Of a stretch of DNA of 64,000 nt, positions 10,801-18,828 are shown one piece after another. Made by a program: the position numbers and the translations under genes. This stretch comes from Bradyrhizobium roseum (GTDB taxonomy: Bacteria; Pseudomonadota; Alphaproteobacteria; Rhizobiales; Xanthobacteraceae): contig NZ_CP129212.1 in NCBI RefSeq assembly GCF_030413175.1, forward strand, positions 3,658,001 to 3,722,000, in the 5' to 3' direction. Under the pieces are notes generated by a model. It was not told where the DNA came from. It was given only the letters and a program-made list of their open reading frames with translations, and made no database searches. The first letter of the stretch is position 1, and every line of letters starts with the position of its first letter.

Positions 10801-11366
10801 AGTCCGGCCACATCAAGGAAGTCGGCTTCGAGCTCTATCAATCGATGCTGGAGGAGGCGATCCTCAACCTCAAGGCCGGCGTCACCGAGCCTGCCGCGGA
10901 CCGCTGGTCGCCGCAGATCACCATCGGCATGCCGGTGCTGATCCCCGAGGATTACGTCAACGACCTCGCGGTGCGGCTGTCGCTGTATCGCCGGCTCGCC
11001 GATCTCGAGACCGACGAGGAGATCGACAATTTCGCCGCCGAGATGCGCGATCGTTTCGGCGTGCTGCCGGACGAAGTCCGCTATCTCTTCAAAGTCGCGG
11101 CGATCAAGGCCTATTGCCGGCGCGCCAATGTCGAGAAGGTCGATGCCGGACCGAAGGGCGCCGTCATCACCTTCCGCGACAACAAGTTCGCGCAGCCGGA
11201 CCGGCTGGTGTTCTTCATCCGGCAGCACGGCCAGGCCGCAAAGGTACGGCCGGACATGAAGGTGGTGTTCCTGCAGGTGTGGAAGACCCCGGAAGAGCGG
11301 CTGATGGGGACGACCGAGATCTTGCGGCAACTCGCCAACCTCGCCGAGAGCAAGAAGGCGGCATAG
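7848..11366 (+). CDS. mfd: Transcription-repair coupling factor Mfd
   Basis: Mfd removes RNA polymerase stalled at DNA damage and recruits UvrA. The 1172-residue product shows the UvrB-homology region early (FPAWDCQPYDRVSPHGG, AVRGGILDLFP), the RNA-polymerase interaction domain beginning about 500 (GDLVVHVEHGIGRFVGL), and RecG-like translocase motifs: Walker A ICGDVGFGKTEVALRAA, LLIVDEEQHFGVSAKERLK, LSATPIPRTLQLAL, and QLYQLRGRVGRS. The C-terminal TRCF domain follows (PVLIPEDYVNDLAVRLSLYRRL). Length matches the family. Start coupled to sdhE. Confidence 0.97.
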   Translation: MKAPVKSPATLLAPGRALTFANVAEGAEGLVVSDLARAVAARPKPPAVSLAVVCRDGPRMQQLARALEFFAPDLPVMQFPAWDCQPYDRVSPHGGILAQRLTTLARLSRLTGSDKPLIVLTTVNAIVQRVPAREVVAAQALSVAPGHVVPMDSIVAWLEHNGYNRSSTVREPGEYAVRGGILDLFPAGLDQPVRFDFFGDSLESIRTFDAETQRTLLGMRALDLVPVSEFQLVTETIRRFRMGYVATFGAPQRDDLLYEAVSEGRRHPGIEHWLPLFQERMDTLFDYLDGAPVAIEPQGEDAARERFKQIQDYYEARREALDHPGSGAIYKPLPPDRLYLTESEWTERLAEAAVARLTPFAVPDDSTDVFDAGARQGRNFTPERADTSVNVFEAVVAHVQALQAQRKKVVITLWSEGSRDRMDSMLRDHKLANLTSVNAWRTVQATPRNETMLAVVGMESGFETDEFAVISEQDILGDRLVRPRKSSRKLDNFISEVTSLATGDLVVHVEHGIGRFVGLQTIEVGGAPHDCLELRYAAETKLFLPVENIELLSRYGSDGANVELDRLGGGGWQARKAKLKNRIREIAGELIKIAAERQLHEAPKMPVQPHVYDEFCARFPYEETEDQLGAITSTLKDLESGRPMDRLICGDVGFGKTEVALRAAFAVALDGKQVAVVVPTTLLARQHSKNFAERFRGFPVNVAQASRLIPAKELTQVKKGLTDGQVDIVVGTHALLGKSIKFRDLGLLIVDEEQHFGVSAKERLKQLRAQVHVLTLSATPIPRTLQLALTGVRDLSIIATPPVDRLAVRTFVAPHDPLMIREALLRERYRGGQAFYVVPRIEDLASVKDFLDKNVPEMKVAVAHGQMAPTVIEDIMSAFYDGKYDILLSTTIIESGLDIPTANTLIVHRADMFGLAQLYQLRGRVGRSKLRAYALFTLPAQQKITAQAERRLKVLQSLETLGAGFQLASHDLDIRGAGNLLGEEQSGHIKEVGFELYQSMLEEAILNLKAGVTEPAADRWSPQITIGMPVLIPEDYVNDLAVRLSLYRRLADLETDEEIDNFAAEMRDRFGVLPDEVRYLFKVAAIKAYCRRANVEKVDAGPKGAVITFRDNKFAQPDRLVFFIRQHGQAAKVRPDMKVVFLQVWKTPEERLMGTTEILRQLANLAESKKAA

Positions 11367-11468
11367 CGCAGTTCAGGTAACTTCATGCCGAGCGCAGCGA
11401 GGCAGGCCATTGGGCCGCATGAAGCAGGATTGCTTCTTCACTCGCGACGTAGATAGACGCAAGCCTCG

Positions 11469-12698
11469 TCACGATGCGGCGCGATGGGCGTCTTCCTGCA
11501 ACCGCGACCGCAGCGATTTCGCTGAATCGTTCGGCATCAGTGCGGCGACCGTGACGGCCGGCTCCGATCGTGCGTCGCGGTGACCGTGACTGGTATGGCG
11601 CATCACGCTCGACAGCCGCCGCGCAATGCTGTGCGCTGACTTCAGATCGGCTTCGGCGAACACCACGACAACCGAGCCGTCCTCAAGGGCAGCGCCAAAA
11701 TCCATTTGCCGCATTAGTCGGCTGATGATCCGCGCGCCGTCGAATTGCGCGCGGGGATGTTCGGGATCGAACGCGAAGCGGGCGACCGACAATCCGCCGC
11801 CGCGCTGCTGGGTCTGGTAGATCGCGCTGGCGAAGTCGCGCTCGAAGGCCTCCGGGGTAAGCAGGCCGGTCCGCGCATCGATCAGGCCGTCGGCGTCGAT
11901 GGCCTTCAGCGTGCGGCTCAGAAGCGCTTCGAAGGTATGCTGACGGACCAGCGGGAGTGCGGTCGCGACCACCTCGGCAGCGGCGTCGGAAACGACCTCA
12001 AGGTTCGGCAGATCGTAGGTCGGCGCCAGGTCGCACGCCGTCACGATGATGGGAAGGTTGCGGAAGCGGGCGTCCTCCGTCAGCACGGTGAGGAAGGCGT
12101 CGATCACGCGCGGGCTAAAACCCTCGCCGAGCACGATGCCGTCGATGTCCCTGACGTTGAGATGCTTGGCGGCGGCCTCGATCGACAGCGCGCCGACCAC
12201 GCCGGTGCGCTCGCCGAGCGCCACCGACAGCGCTGGATAGGCGCTGCCGCGGCCGATCAGCAGCATGGTGGTGTCGCGCGCCGGATCGATCTGCGACAAC
12301 GCCATCGGTGTCGACGGCACCAGCCGGCGCATCACCGTTGCATGCAGCGAGCGCACGCGCAGCGCGGCGCGCAGGCGCGCTACCAGGCGGTCCGGACTGC
12401 CACCTTGGGTCTGAAGGAAAGGAATGACGTTGTCAGGATGCGGCCGATCCGGATTGACCGCGATCAGTGGCAGGTAGGGCTGACGTGCCGCAGCGCACTC
12501 GGCCAGTTGCGCCAGTCCGGCCGCATCGGCGTCGGCGCTTGATGCCAGCACGGCTGCCGGTTGCACCTGTTCGACCGCCTGCACCGCATCGGCCCATTCG
12601 GTCTCGACCACCGGGAACAGCCGGCCGATGTCAAGCGTGGTGGCAAAGGACGGCCGCCTCGCGGCTGACACGACGAGGATCGGACCTTGCTGGGACAT
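11469..12698 (-). CDS. Degenerate GGDEF-domain protein
   Basis: The 409-residue protein appears to have two receiver-like Rossmann segments (about 1-120 and 140-255, ILVVSAARR and GIVLGEGFSP...LPIIVTAC), then a GGDEF-type domain opening with DARTGLLTPEAFERDF near 285. Where an active cyclase has GG[DE]EF, this has EDGSVVVVFAEAD, so the metal and GTP-binding loop is lost. The receiver segments also lack a clear acidic pocket. It is probably a non-catalytic scaffold or sensor, perhaps in envelope or cell-cycle control, but this is inference. It stands alone on the minus strand. Confidence 0.65.
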   Translation of the reverse strand: MSQQGPILVVSAARRPSFATTLDIGRLFPVVETEWADAVQAVEQVQPAAVLASSADADAAGLAQLAECAAARQPYLPLIAVNPDRPHPDNVIPFLQTQGGSPDRLVARLRAALRVRSLHATVMRRLVPSTPMALSQIDPARDTTMLLIGRGSAYPALSVALGERTGVVGALSIEAAAKHLNVRDIDGIVLGEGFSPRVIDAFLTVLTEDARFRNLPIIVTACDLAPTYDLPNLEVVSDAAAEVVATALPLVRQHTFEALLSRTLKAIDADGLIDARTGLLTPEAFERDFASAIYQTQQRGGGLSVARFAFDPEHPRAQFDGARIISRLMRQMDFGAALEDGSVVVVFAEADLKSAHSIARRLSSVMRHTSHGHRDARSEPAVTVAALMPNDSAKSLRSRLQEDAHRAAS

Positions 12699-12788
12699 TC
12701 TTTGGAACTCGTGTCAGGGCGCGTCTGGGAGCCACGAGTCTAGTGTGCGGCGCTTAATGCAGCGTCAACGCCAGCCTTAAGAAGATCT

Positions 12789-14294
12789 TCAGACGGCGTT
12801 GTTCCGATCGCGAAATGCTTCGATCATCAAGGGGTTAAGACCGAGTTCTGCCAGCGCCTCGCGGGCCCTCGCATTGTCGATCGCACGGCCGGCGAGCCGG
12901 TGGCCGCTGAGGCGGTCGGGCAGGGCGGTCAGCAGCGCGCCCTGGCCCAGCCGCCGCGCCCATTCTTGCAGGTCCTGCGCCAGAAAGCGGTAACCGCCGA
13001 CGGCCATGACACCGGACGGCGGCGCGGTGATGTTGACCGCGCCGGTCACGCGGTCGAGCCGCGCGGCGTAGTCCGTGTCGACGTAGTCGCGCGGCGGCGC
13101 TGCGATCAGGGAGTCGCTTGGCGGGGGAGGCGGCGCATAGGCCGCGACCGGCACCATCGGCCCGCGCAGTCCGAGCGTGCCGCGCGGCGTCAGCACGATA
13201 TCGCCGGCGATCGACGAGCCCGGCAAGTCGCGCGGGGCGCCGTGGGGGCCGGGCTTGATGCGTGCGGGCGTGCCGTCGTCTGCAATCCGGCGCGCGCCGA
13301 ACAGCCCGGCCTCGCCGAACAGATAGACGTCGGTCAGCGTCGCCTGCTTCGAGGCCCAGGCCGCGCTGGAGCCGACCTGTTCGGGTGTGCGCCACAGGCC
13401 GATGACATTGCGCAGGCTCGGCATCCGCGTGGCGAGATCCATCTCGTCGAGCCGCAACGCCAGTTGCGCCGGCGCAATCAGCGTGTCGCAGGACTGCTCG
13501 TTGATTTGCTGCTCCAGCGCCTCCTCGTCGAACGGATGGTGCAGCACCAGCGTTCCGCCCGACAGCAGCCAGACCGCCAGCGACGACGTGAGGCCGGCAA
13601 ACGACATCGGCGAGAACGCCGACAGCACCGTTGCGCCTTGCGGCACGTCGCTTTCGAGCGATATCGCAAGGCCTCCGGCGATCAGGCCGAGATGGGCGCG
13701 GGGGACTGGTCGGAAGCCGTCTGCGGTGACGTCGAAGGAAATCAGCGCCGCCTTGCGGCCGTCCTGGATCACCGCGCGTGTGGTCAGGGATTCCCGGAAA
13801 ATCGCGTTGTCGAGCGAGGCCATCCCTTCGGGCAAATCGTTGCCGAAGCCGCAAACATGGCGGATTGAAAAGGCCTCGGCGGCGGCGTTCATGGCGATGT
13901 CGGAATAGACCACGCCGTCGATCGTGCTCGAGGTCACGATCCCCCGCGCCGCGGTGCGGTTGAGCGCCATGGTCAGTTCCGACTGCCGCCAGAGCAGCGG
14001 CAGCACCGCAACGACGAGGCCGGCGCGGAAGGCGGCGAGCACGGTGAGTGCGAATTCGATGGTGTTGGGCAGTTGAATCGCAATGACCGAATTGGACGGC
14101 AGGCCGGATTCGATGAAATGCGCCGATAGCGCCGAGATCATGCGGTCGGCCTGCGCGAAGGTGAGCCGCTTCGGCGGCTGGCCGGTCACGCGCTGCTTGT
14201 TGAGCGGATCGACCAGCGCCAGCGCATCCGGCTGCCGCGCCAGGTTCCGTTTGAACAGCGTATCGAGCGTTGGCGAAGCGGTGGGCTGGGTCAC
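12789..14294 (-). CDS. AMP-binding (acyl-CoA synthetase-like) protein, probably catalytically degenerate
   Basis: The 501-residue protein follows the ANL superfamily layout: LFKRNLARQPDALALVD at the start, LTFAQADRMISALS, IAIQLPNTIEFALTVLAAFRAGLV, and the later IAPAQLALRLDEM and DVYLFGEAG segments. The glycine/Ser/Thr-rich ATP loop normally reading [ST]SGTTG-x-PKG is replaced by SFDVTADGFRPVPRAH, the acidic D in the YxTGD motif is shifted (DYVDTDYAA), and the C-terminal catalytic lysine motif (SGK) is absent. It probably cannot adenylate an acid. It starts at GTG 14294; the next minus-strand gene is 44 bases upstream. Confidence 0.65.
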   Translation of the reverse strand: MTQPTASPTLDTLFKRNLARQPDALALVDPLNKQRVTGQPPKRLTFAQADRMISALSAHFIESGLPSNSVIAIQLPNTIEFALTVLAAFRAGLVVAVLPLLWRQSELTMALNRTAARGIVTSSTIDGVVYSDIAMNAAAEAFSIRHVCGFGNDLPEGMASLDNAIFRESLTTRAVIQDGRKAALISFDVTADGFRPVPRAHLGLIAGGLAISLESDVPQGATVLSAFSPMSFAGLTSSLAVWLLSGGTLVLHHPFDEEALEQQINEQSCDTLIAPAQLALRLDEMDLATRMPSLRNVIGLWRTPEQVGSSAAWASKQATLTDVYLFGEAGLFGARRIADDGTPARIKPGPHGAPRDLPGSSIAGDIVLTPRGTLGLRGPMVPVAAYAPPPPPSDSLIAAPPRDYVDTDYAARLDRVTGAVNITAPPSGVMAVGGYRFLAQDLQEWARRLGQGALLTALPDRLSGHRLAGRAIDNARAREALAELGLNPLMIEAFRDRNNAV

Positions 14295-14338
14295 GGCGTT
14301 ACTTCGGCTCTGTCATGAGGGTTGCACGGTAGGGTCAT

Positions 14339-16198
14339 TCACTTCGCTTCGGGCTTCCGCCACCAGGTTTCCGGGAGGTAGCCGGTTAGCGCGGTAGCCT
14401 TGGATCGTTCTATCCGATTCCAGCGTGCGATCCATTGATCCTGCATGTTAAAGACGGGGATAGCGTAAAACCCCGACATCAAAACCCGGTCCAGCGCCCG
14501 CACCGCGGAGATGAAGGCCGGCCGCTCCCGCGCTTCGAGCAGCACGGCGATCAGGGCGTCGATAGCCGGCTCCTTGGCCCCCATGTAGTTCCGGGTGCCT
14601 GGAATATCGGCGGCCTGGCTGCCGAAGTAGAACGACTGCTCGTTGCCGGGGGAGAGCGATTGATCCCAGCGGTTCTGCAGCATGTCGAATTCGTAGGCGA
14701 GACGGCGCTGGTCGAACTGCACCGGATCGACCGCGCGAACGCTGGCCTCGATGCCGGCGCGCTTGAGGTCGCGCTGATAGGCGAGCGCGATCCGCTCCTG
14801 ATCGCGCGTGGTCACCAGGATTTCGAAGGTGAAGGGGGTTTTTGTGGTTCGCTGCCGCAACACGGCGCCGTCGAGTTCGTAGCCGGCGTCCGACAGCAAT
14901 TTGAGGGCGCTGCGCAGCGTCGTCCGGTCGCGTCCCGAGCCGTCGGTGACGGGCAGGCGGTAGCTGCCGTCGAGGATCTCCGGCGGGATGCGCTCCGAGA
15001 ACGGTTTTAGAAGTTCGCGCTCGCGGTCGTCGGCCGGGCGGCCATAGGCGGACAGTTCGGATCCCGCAAAGAACCCCGCCGCGCGCGGGTAGAGGCCGAA
15101 AAAGTAGTTGCGGTTGATCCACTCGAAATCGAATAGCAGCGTCAGCGCCTGGCGCACGCGGATGTCCGAAAACGCCGGGCGGCGGGTGTTGAACACCAAA
15201 AATTCCGACGGCTGCGGCGTCCCAGGCCTGATGGTGTCGCGGATCACTTCGCCGCTGCGGGCGGCCGGAAAATCGTAGCCCTCATGCCAGCGCAGCGGTT
15301 CGTATTCGACGCGAAAATCGTAGAGGCTGCGTTTGAACGCCTCGAACTGGCCGTTGGACTCGCGGTAATAATCGAGCCGGATCTCGTCGAAGTTCCACAA
15401 GCCGCGATTGACCGGCAGATCGCGGCCCCAGTAATCGGGATTGCGGGTCAGCGTCACGCTGGCTCCCGGCTTGACGGCGGCGACGCGATAGGGGCCGGAA
15501 CCGACCGGTCCGGTCATCGTCGTTTCCTCGAAGGTCGCGGGATCGACCGCGTGCCGCGGCAACACCGGCATCAGGCCGAGGATCAGCGGCAGCTCGCGGT
15601 CGTTGATGCCGCCGAAGTCGAATCGCACGGTAAGCGGATCAAGCGCCTCGCCTTTCACGACCTTGGAATAGTACTGGCGGTGATTGGGCCGGCCCTTGTC
15701 GCGCAACAGTTCCCAGGAGAACAGCACGTCGTCGGCCGTGACCGGCTTGCCGTCGGAAAAGCGCGCTTTGGGGTTGAGGCGGAAGGTGACGTAGCTGCGC
15801 GCATCGTCGGTCTCGACGCTCTTGGCCAGCAGGCCGTAAAGCGTGAAAGCCTCGTCGTTGCCCCGCGTCATCAGGCTCTCGACCACGAACCCCCTGATCT
15901 GCTGGATCGCGATGCCGCGGACGACGAAGGGATTGAGGCTGTCAAAGGTTCCGAGCAGGCCCCAGACCAGCCGACCGCCCTTCGGTGCCTCCGGATCGGC
16001 GTAGGGCATATGCGTGAAATCGGGCGGCAGGGCCGGGGTGCCATGCATCGCCAGTGCGTGGCTCTCGGTTGCTTTTGCATCGCAAAACGGCGTCAGCCGC
16101 CCCACACCCAGCGCGAGGGCGAAACACGCCAATACACGCAGGCGGATACGCCCGTGGGCGGTCACTGGCGGGCAGGAGTGTGATTCGAAAATGCGCAC
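14339..16198 (-). CDS. ABC transporter substrate-binding protein, family 5 (YejA-like)
   Basis: The 619-residue protein has an N-terminal signal region (residues about 17-42) and the periplasmic family-5 fold for peptides or similar: ALHGTPALPPDFTHMPYADP-like opening, GTFDSLNPFVVRG, RFSDGKPVTADDVLFSWE, and GPYRVAAVKPGASVTLTRNPDYWGRD. The DFTHMPYADPEAPKGG element is typical of YejA, the binding protein of the YejABEF peptide/microcin C uptake system. No yejBEF permease genes adjoin it here, so it may serve a transporter encoded elsewhere. Start is GTG 16198; GTG 16165 is possible. Confidence 0.85.
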   Translation of the reverse strand: MRIFESHSCPPVTAHGRIRLRVLACFALALGVGRLTPFCDAKATESHALAMHGTPALPPDFTHMPYADPEAPKGGRLVWGLLGTFDSLNPFVVRGIAIQQIRGFVVESLMTRGNDEAFTLYGLLAKSVETDDARSYVTFRLNPKARFSDGKPVTADDVLFSWELLRDKGRPNHRQYYSKVVKGEALDPLTVRFDFGGINDRELPLILGLMPVLPRHAVDPATFEETTMTGPVGSGPYRVAAVKPGASVTLTRNPDYWGRDLPVNRGLWNFDEIRLDYYRESNGQFEAFKRSLYDFRVEYEPLRWHEGYDFPAARSGEVIRDTIRPGTPQPSEFLVFNTRRPAFSDIRVRQALTLLFDFEWINRNYFFGLYPRAAGFFAGSELSAYGRPADDRERELLKPFSERIPPEILDGSYRLPVTDGSGRDRTTLRSALKLLSDAGYELDGAVLRQRTTKTPFTFEILVTTRDQERIALAYQRDLKRAGIEASVRAVDPVQFDQRRLAYEFDMLQNRWDQSLSPGNEQSFYFGSQAADIPGTRNYMGAKEPAIDALIAVLLEARERPAFISAVRALDRVLMSGFYAIPVFNMQDQWIARWNRIERSKATALTGYLPETWWRKPEAK

Positions 16199-16426
16199 TT
16201 GAAAGCTTTACCATAGGCTTCGGCCGCGCCCTCTCGGGAATGCCAAAGATACCTGTCGGCATTGATCTTTTCGCCTGCCGCTGTATTGAAGGCGGGCAAT
16301 CAGCAAGGGCGGGAACAAAGGTCACGTATCCGCCTCAATTGCCAACGAGATAGCCGCCGAAGCGCGGGGTGAGGTGTCGGTGCCTGTGCGGTTTCGGGCG
16401 CTGCCGTTCAGAAAGGGTTTTCCGCA

Positions 16427-17194
16427 ATGAATTTCCGTATCTTGGCCGGACCAGTCCGGCCGCATGGGCAGCTTGTGGCCCTGTTGGCGGCCTCGGCACT
16501 GTCGGCGACGTTGATGGTGTCAGGTGCGCAGGCCCAGACGCCCGCGCCGGCGCCGGCCGCACCGAAGGCCGCGCCCAAGGCGGCTCCGAAACAGCCCGCG
16601 CCGCCGGCGGCCCAGCAGGCCCCTGCGGCCGGTGCCCCCGCGGCCCAGCCGCAGGAACAGCAGGTGCAGCTGATCTACGCGCCCTGGACCAAGTTCTGCC
16701 TGAAGGGCCAGGAAGCCGGCGCCAAGCAGGTCTGCTTTACCGGCAAGGACGGCCGCATCGAGTCCGGCCAGCCCGTCATCGCCGCCGTGATCATCGAGCC
16801 GGAAGGCGAGCCGAAGAAGCTTTTGCGCGTGACGCTGCCGCTCGGCATGCAGCTCGTGCACGGCACCCGCATCATCGTCGACAGCAACGCGCCGCTGCAG
16901 GGGCCGTACGTCATCTGCTTCCAGAACGGCTGCATGTCCGACTACGAAGCGACGCCCGAGCTGATCGCCAGCCTGAAGAAGGGCCAGAACCTCGTCGTTC
17001 AGGCGATCAATTCCAACGGCGCGCCGCTGACGCTGCCGCTGCCGCTCGCGGGCGAGTTCGCCAAGGCCTATGACGGCCCGCCGACCGACCCGAAGCAGTT
17101 CGAGGAAAACCAGAAGAAGCTGCAGGAAGAGCTGCAGAAGAAGGCCGAAGAGCAGCGCAAGAAGCTCGAGAGCGCCAACCCGGCGACGAAGTAG
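16427..17194 (+). CDS. Invasion-associated locus B (IalB) family protein
   Basis: The 255-residue exported protein has a signal region to about residue 36 (ending AQAQ), a Pro/Ala/Lys-rich linker, then the IalB domain: IYAPWTKFC, KQVCFTGKDGR, VAAVIIEPEGEPKKLLRVTLPLGMQL, CFQNGCMSDYEA. Four cysteines are spaced as two likely disulphides. The tail (about 220-255) is a charged coiled-coil-like run of Glu, Lys and Gln. IalB was named in Bartonella for red-cell invasion, but the family is common in non-pathogenic rhizobia with no settled role. GAAAGGG near 16411 supports the start. A strong terminator follows. Confidence 0.88.
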   Translation: MNFRILAGPVRPHGQLVALLAASALSATLMVSGAQAQTPAPAPAAPKAAPKAAPKQPAPPAAQQAPAAGAPAAQPQEQQVQLIYAPWTKFCLKGQEAGAKQVCFTGKDGRIESGQPVIAAVIIEPEGEPKKLLRVTLPLGMQLVHGTRIIVDSNAPLQGPYVICFQNGCMSDYEATPELIASLKKGQNLVVQAINSNGAPLTLPLPLAGEFAKAYDGPPTDPKQFEENQKKLQEELQKKAEEQRKKLESANPATK

Positions 17195-17214
17195 CCGCCG
17201 CAGCAGGACAACGC

Positions 17215-17243
17215 AAAAGGCGCCCGAACGGGGCGCCTTTTTT
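17215..17243 (+). terminator. Rho-independent terminator after the IalB gene
   Basis: AAAAGGCGCCC (17215-17225) pairs with GGGCGCCTTTT (17231-17241) across GAACG, followed by T residues. The stem also ends in a T-run on the minus strand, so it can serve the convergent hspQ. Confidence 0.9.
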
Positions 17244-17260
17244 GTTGCGGATGAAGCTCG

Positions 17261-17593
17261 TCAGTTCAGCGAGGGATTGCGCGGGCGGTAGCCGCCAGAC
17301 TTGTCCTTGATGAAGATCTCGGCGACCTGCGAGTGGCGGATCGGCTCGCCGGAATCGTCCGGCAGCAGGTTCTGCTCGGAGACATAGGCGACGTATTCGG
17401 ACTCCGAGTTTTCCGCCAGCAGGTGATAGAACGGCTGATCCTTGTGGGGCCGTACCTCCTCGGGGATCGACAACCACCATTCCTCGGTATTGTTGAATTC
17501 GGGATCGATGTCGAAAATCACGCCCCGGAATGAAAACACCCGGTGGCGGACGATCTGCCCGATCTGGAATTTGGCGGTGCGCGCTTTGATCAT
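17261..17593 (-). CDS. hspQ: Heat shock protein HspQ
   Basis: The 110-residue product matches the HspQ/YccV family: KFQIGQIVRHRVFSFRGVIFDIDPEF at residues 8-33, then WWLSIPEEVRPHKDQPFYHLLAENSE and YVSEQNLLPDDSGEPI. In enterobacteria HspQ binds hemimethylated DNA and acts as a specificity factor for the Lon protease. The C-terminal 10 residues are basic. It is convergent with the IalB gene, sharing the terminator at 17215-17243. The ATG at 17593 lies 33 bases inside a gap of 122 bases before the next plus-strand gene. Confidence 0.93.
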   Translation of the reverse strand: MIKARTAKFQIGQIVRHRVFSFRGVIFDIDPEFNNTEEWWLSIPEEVRPHKDQPFYHLLAENSESEYVAYVSEQNLLPDDSGEPIRHSQVAEIFIKDKSGGYRPRNPSLN

Positions 17594-17715
17594 GTCCCGT
17601 CGAATAGACCATGATTGTGGCCGATGCTAGGGGCATGCGGACGAATTAACCTTTACGCGTGGTGGCGATGTCCTGTGCCATACCCCCGAAATCGCTGACG
17701 AAAAGACCTTCCTAG

Positions 17716-18669
17716 ATGGCCGATATCCTCAACCTCGCGCTTCCCTACTTTGGATTGATTTTTATCGGCTTTGCCTGCGGCAAGGCGAGGGGCCTGCCCG
17801 AGTCCGGCCTCGCCTGGATGAACTTCTTCCTGCTGTACGTTTCCCTGCCGGCGTTGCTGTTCCGCATCATGTCGGACACGCCGTTTGCCGAACTGAACAA
17901 CCCGCCGTTTCTGATCGCGACCACCCTGGCGACCGTCAGCGCCTTCGCCCTCGCGATGGTGGTGGGCCGCGTCTTCGGCGAACTGTCGCTGCGCAAGGCG
18001 ACCATGGCAGGCCTGGCCGGCGCGTACGGCAATATCGGCTATATGGGCCCCGGGCTGGCGCTGGCGGTGCTGGGGACGAAAGCGGCGGCGCCGACCGCGC
18101 TGATCTTCTGCTGCGACAGCATCTTCCTGTTCACCATCGTGCCGCTGCTGATGGCGCTGACCGATCGCGAGCAGAAGTCGTTGCTGCATGCGATCGGCAT
18201 CGCCGCGCGGCAGATCGTGATGAACCCGCTGATCATGTCGGCGGTGCTGGGCGCGCTGGTGGCGGCCTTCCATATTCCGCTGCCGACGGTGCTCGACCGC
18301 ACGCTGCTGTTCCTGCAGAACGCCGCGGCGCCGACCGCGCTGTTCGTGCTCGGCGTCACCGTGGCGCTGCGTCCGTTCGACCGCGTGCCGTGGGAAGTGC
18401 CCGGCGTGATCGCGATCAAGCTGCTGATCCATCCCTTGATCGTGTTCGGCCTGATGCTGCTGTTCGGACCGTTTGCGCAGCCCTGGGCGGCGACCGCGGT
18501 GCTGATGGCCGCGCTGCCGCCGGCGCTCAATGTGTTCGTGATCGCCCGGCAGAACAACACCTGGATCGAGCCGGCCTCCGTCGCCGTGCTGATCGGGACG
18601 TTCGCCTCCGTGGTTACGCTGACCAGCGTGATGTGGTTCATCCAGAACGGGCGGCTGGTGTTTCCGTGA
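17716..18669 (+). CDS. AEC-family (auxin efflux carrier-type) transporter
   Basis: The 317-residue protein is almost wholly hydrophobic, with about ten membrane helices in two halves. Family features are the N-terminal ILNLALPYFGLIFIGFACGKARGLPESGLAWMNFF, GNIGYMGPGLALAVLG in the first half, and PTALFVLGVTVALRPF plus ALPPALNVFVIARQNN in the second, where the conserved Asn-Pro-type crossover lies. Members export small acids such as malonate or malate; the substrate here is unknown. It stands alone on the plus strand. Confidence 0.88.
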   Translation: MADILNLALPYFGLIFIGFACGKARGLPESGLAWMNFFLLYVSLPALLFRIMSDTPFAELNNPPFLIATTLATVSAFALAMVVGRVFGELSLRKATMAGLAGAYGNIGYMGPGLALAVLGTKAAAPTALIFCCDSIFLFTIVPLLMALTDREQKSLLHAIGIAARQIVMNPLIMSAVLGALVAAFHIPLPTVLDRTLLFLQNAAAPTALFVLGVTVALRPFDRVPWEVPGVIAIKLLIHPLIVFGLMLLFGPFAQPWAATAVLMAALPPALNVFVIARQNNTWIEPASVAVLIGTFASVVTLTSVMWFIQNGRLVFP

Positions 18670-18753
18670 GCGGGCACAACACAAAACATGCAAAACAACC
18701 CCATGCACAGTAGGCAAGGTGTTGTTTTATATAGTCATTCCAGCGGGCATTCG

Positions 18754-18820
18754 TAGCCCGCATGAGCTCTTGCGATATGCGGGAGCAGACCCCGGGGTCG
18801 CTGCGCTCGCCCGGGCTACG
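18754..18820. repeat. Palindromic intergenic repeat bounded by GTAGCCCG/CGGGCTAC
   Basis: GTAGCCCG (18754-18761) and its reverse complement CGGGCTAC (18813-18820) bound a 67-bp element containing an inner pair CCCGCAT...ATGCGGG. It lies between the two convergent genes, a frequent place for rhizobial intergenic repeats. Confidence 0.6.
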
Positions 18821-18828
18821 CAGCGGAG

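Noticed and set aside
7413..11330. 1305-codon open frame antisense to mfd
   Set aside because: No motif, composition typical of antisense frames of high-GC genes, and it runs through sdhE. Mfd is certain.
14339..16198. Complete Yej peptide transporter locus
   Set aside because: Only the binding protein is present; no permease or ATPase follows.
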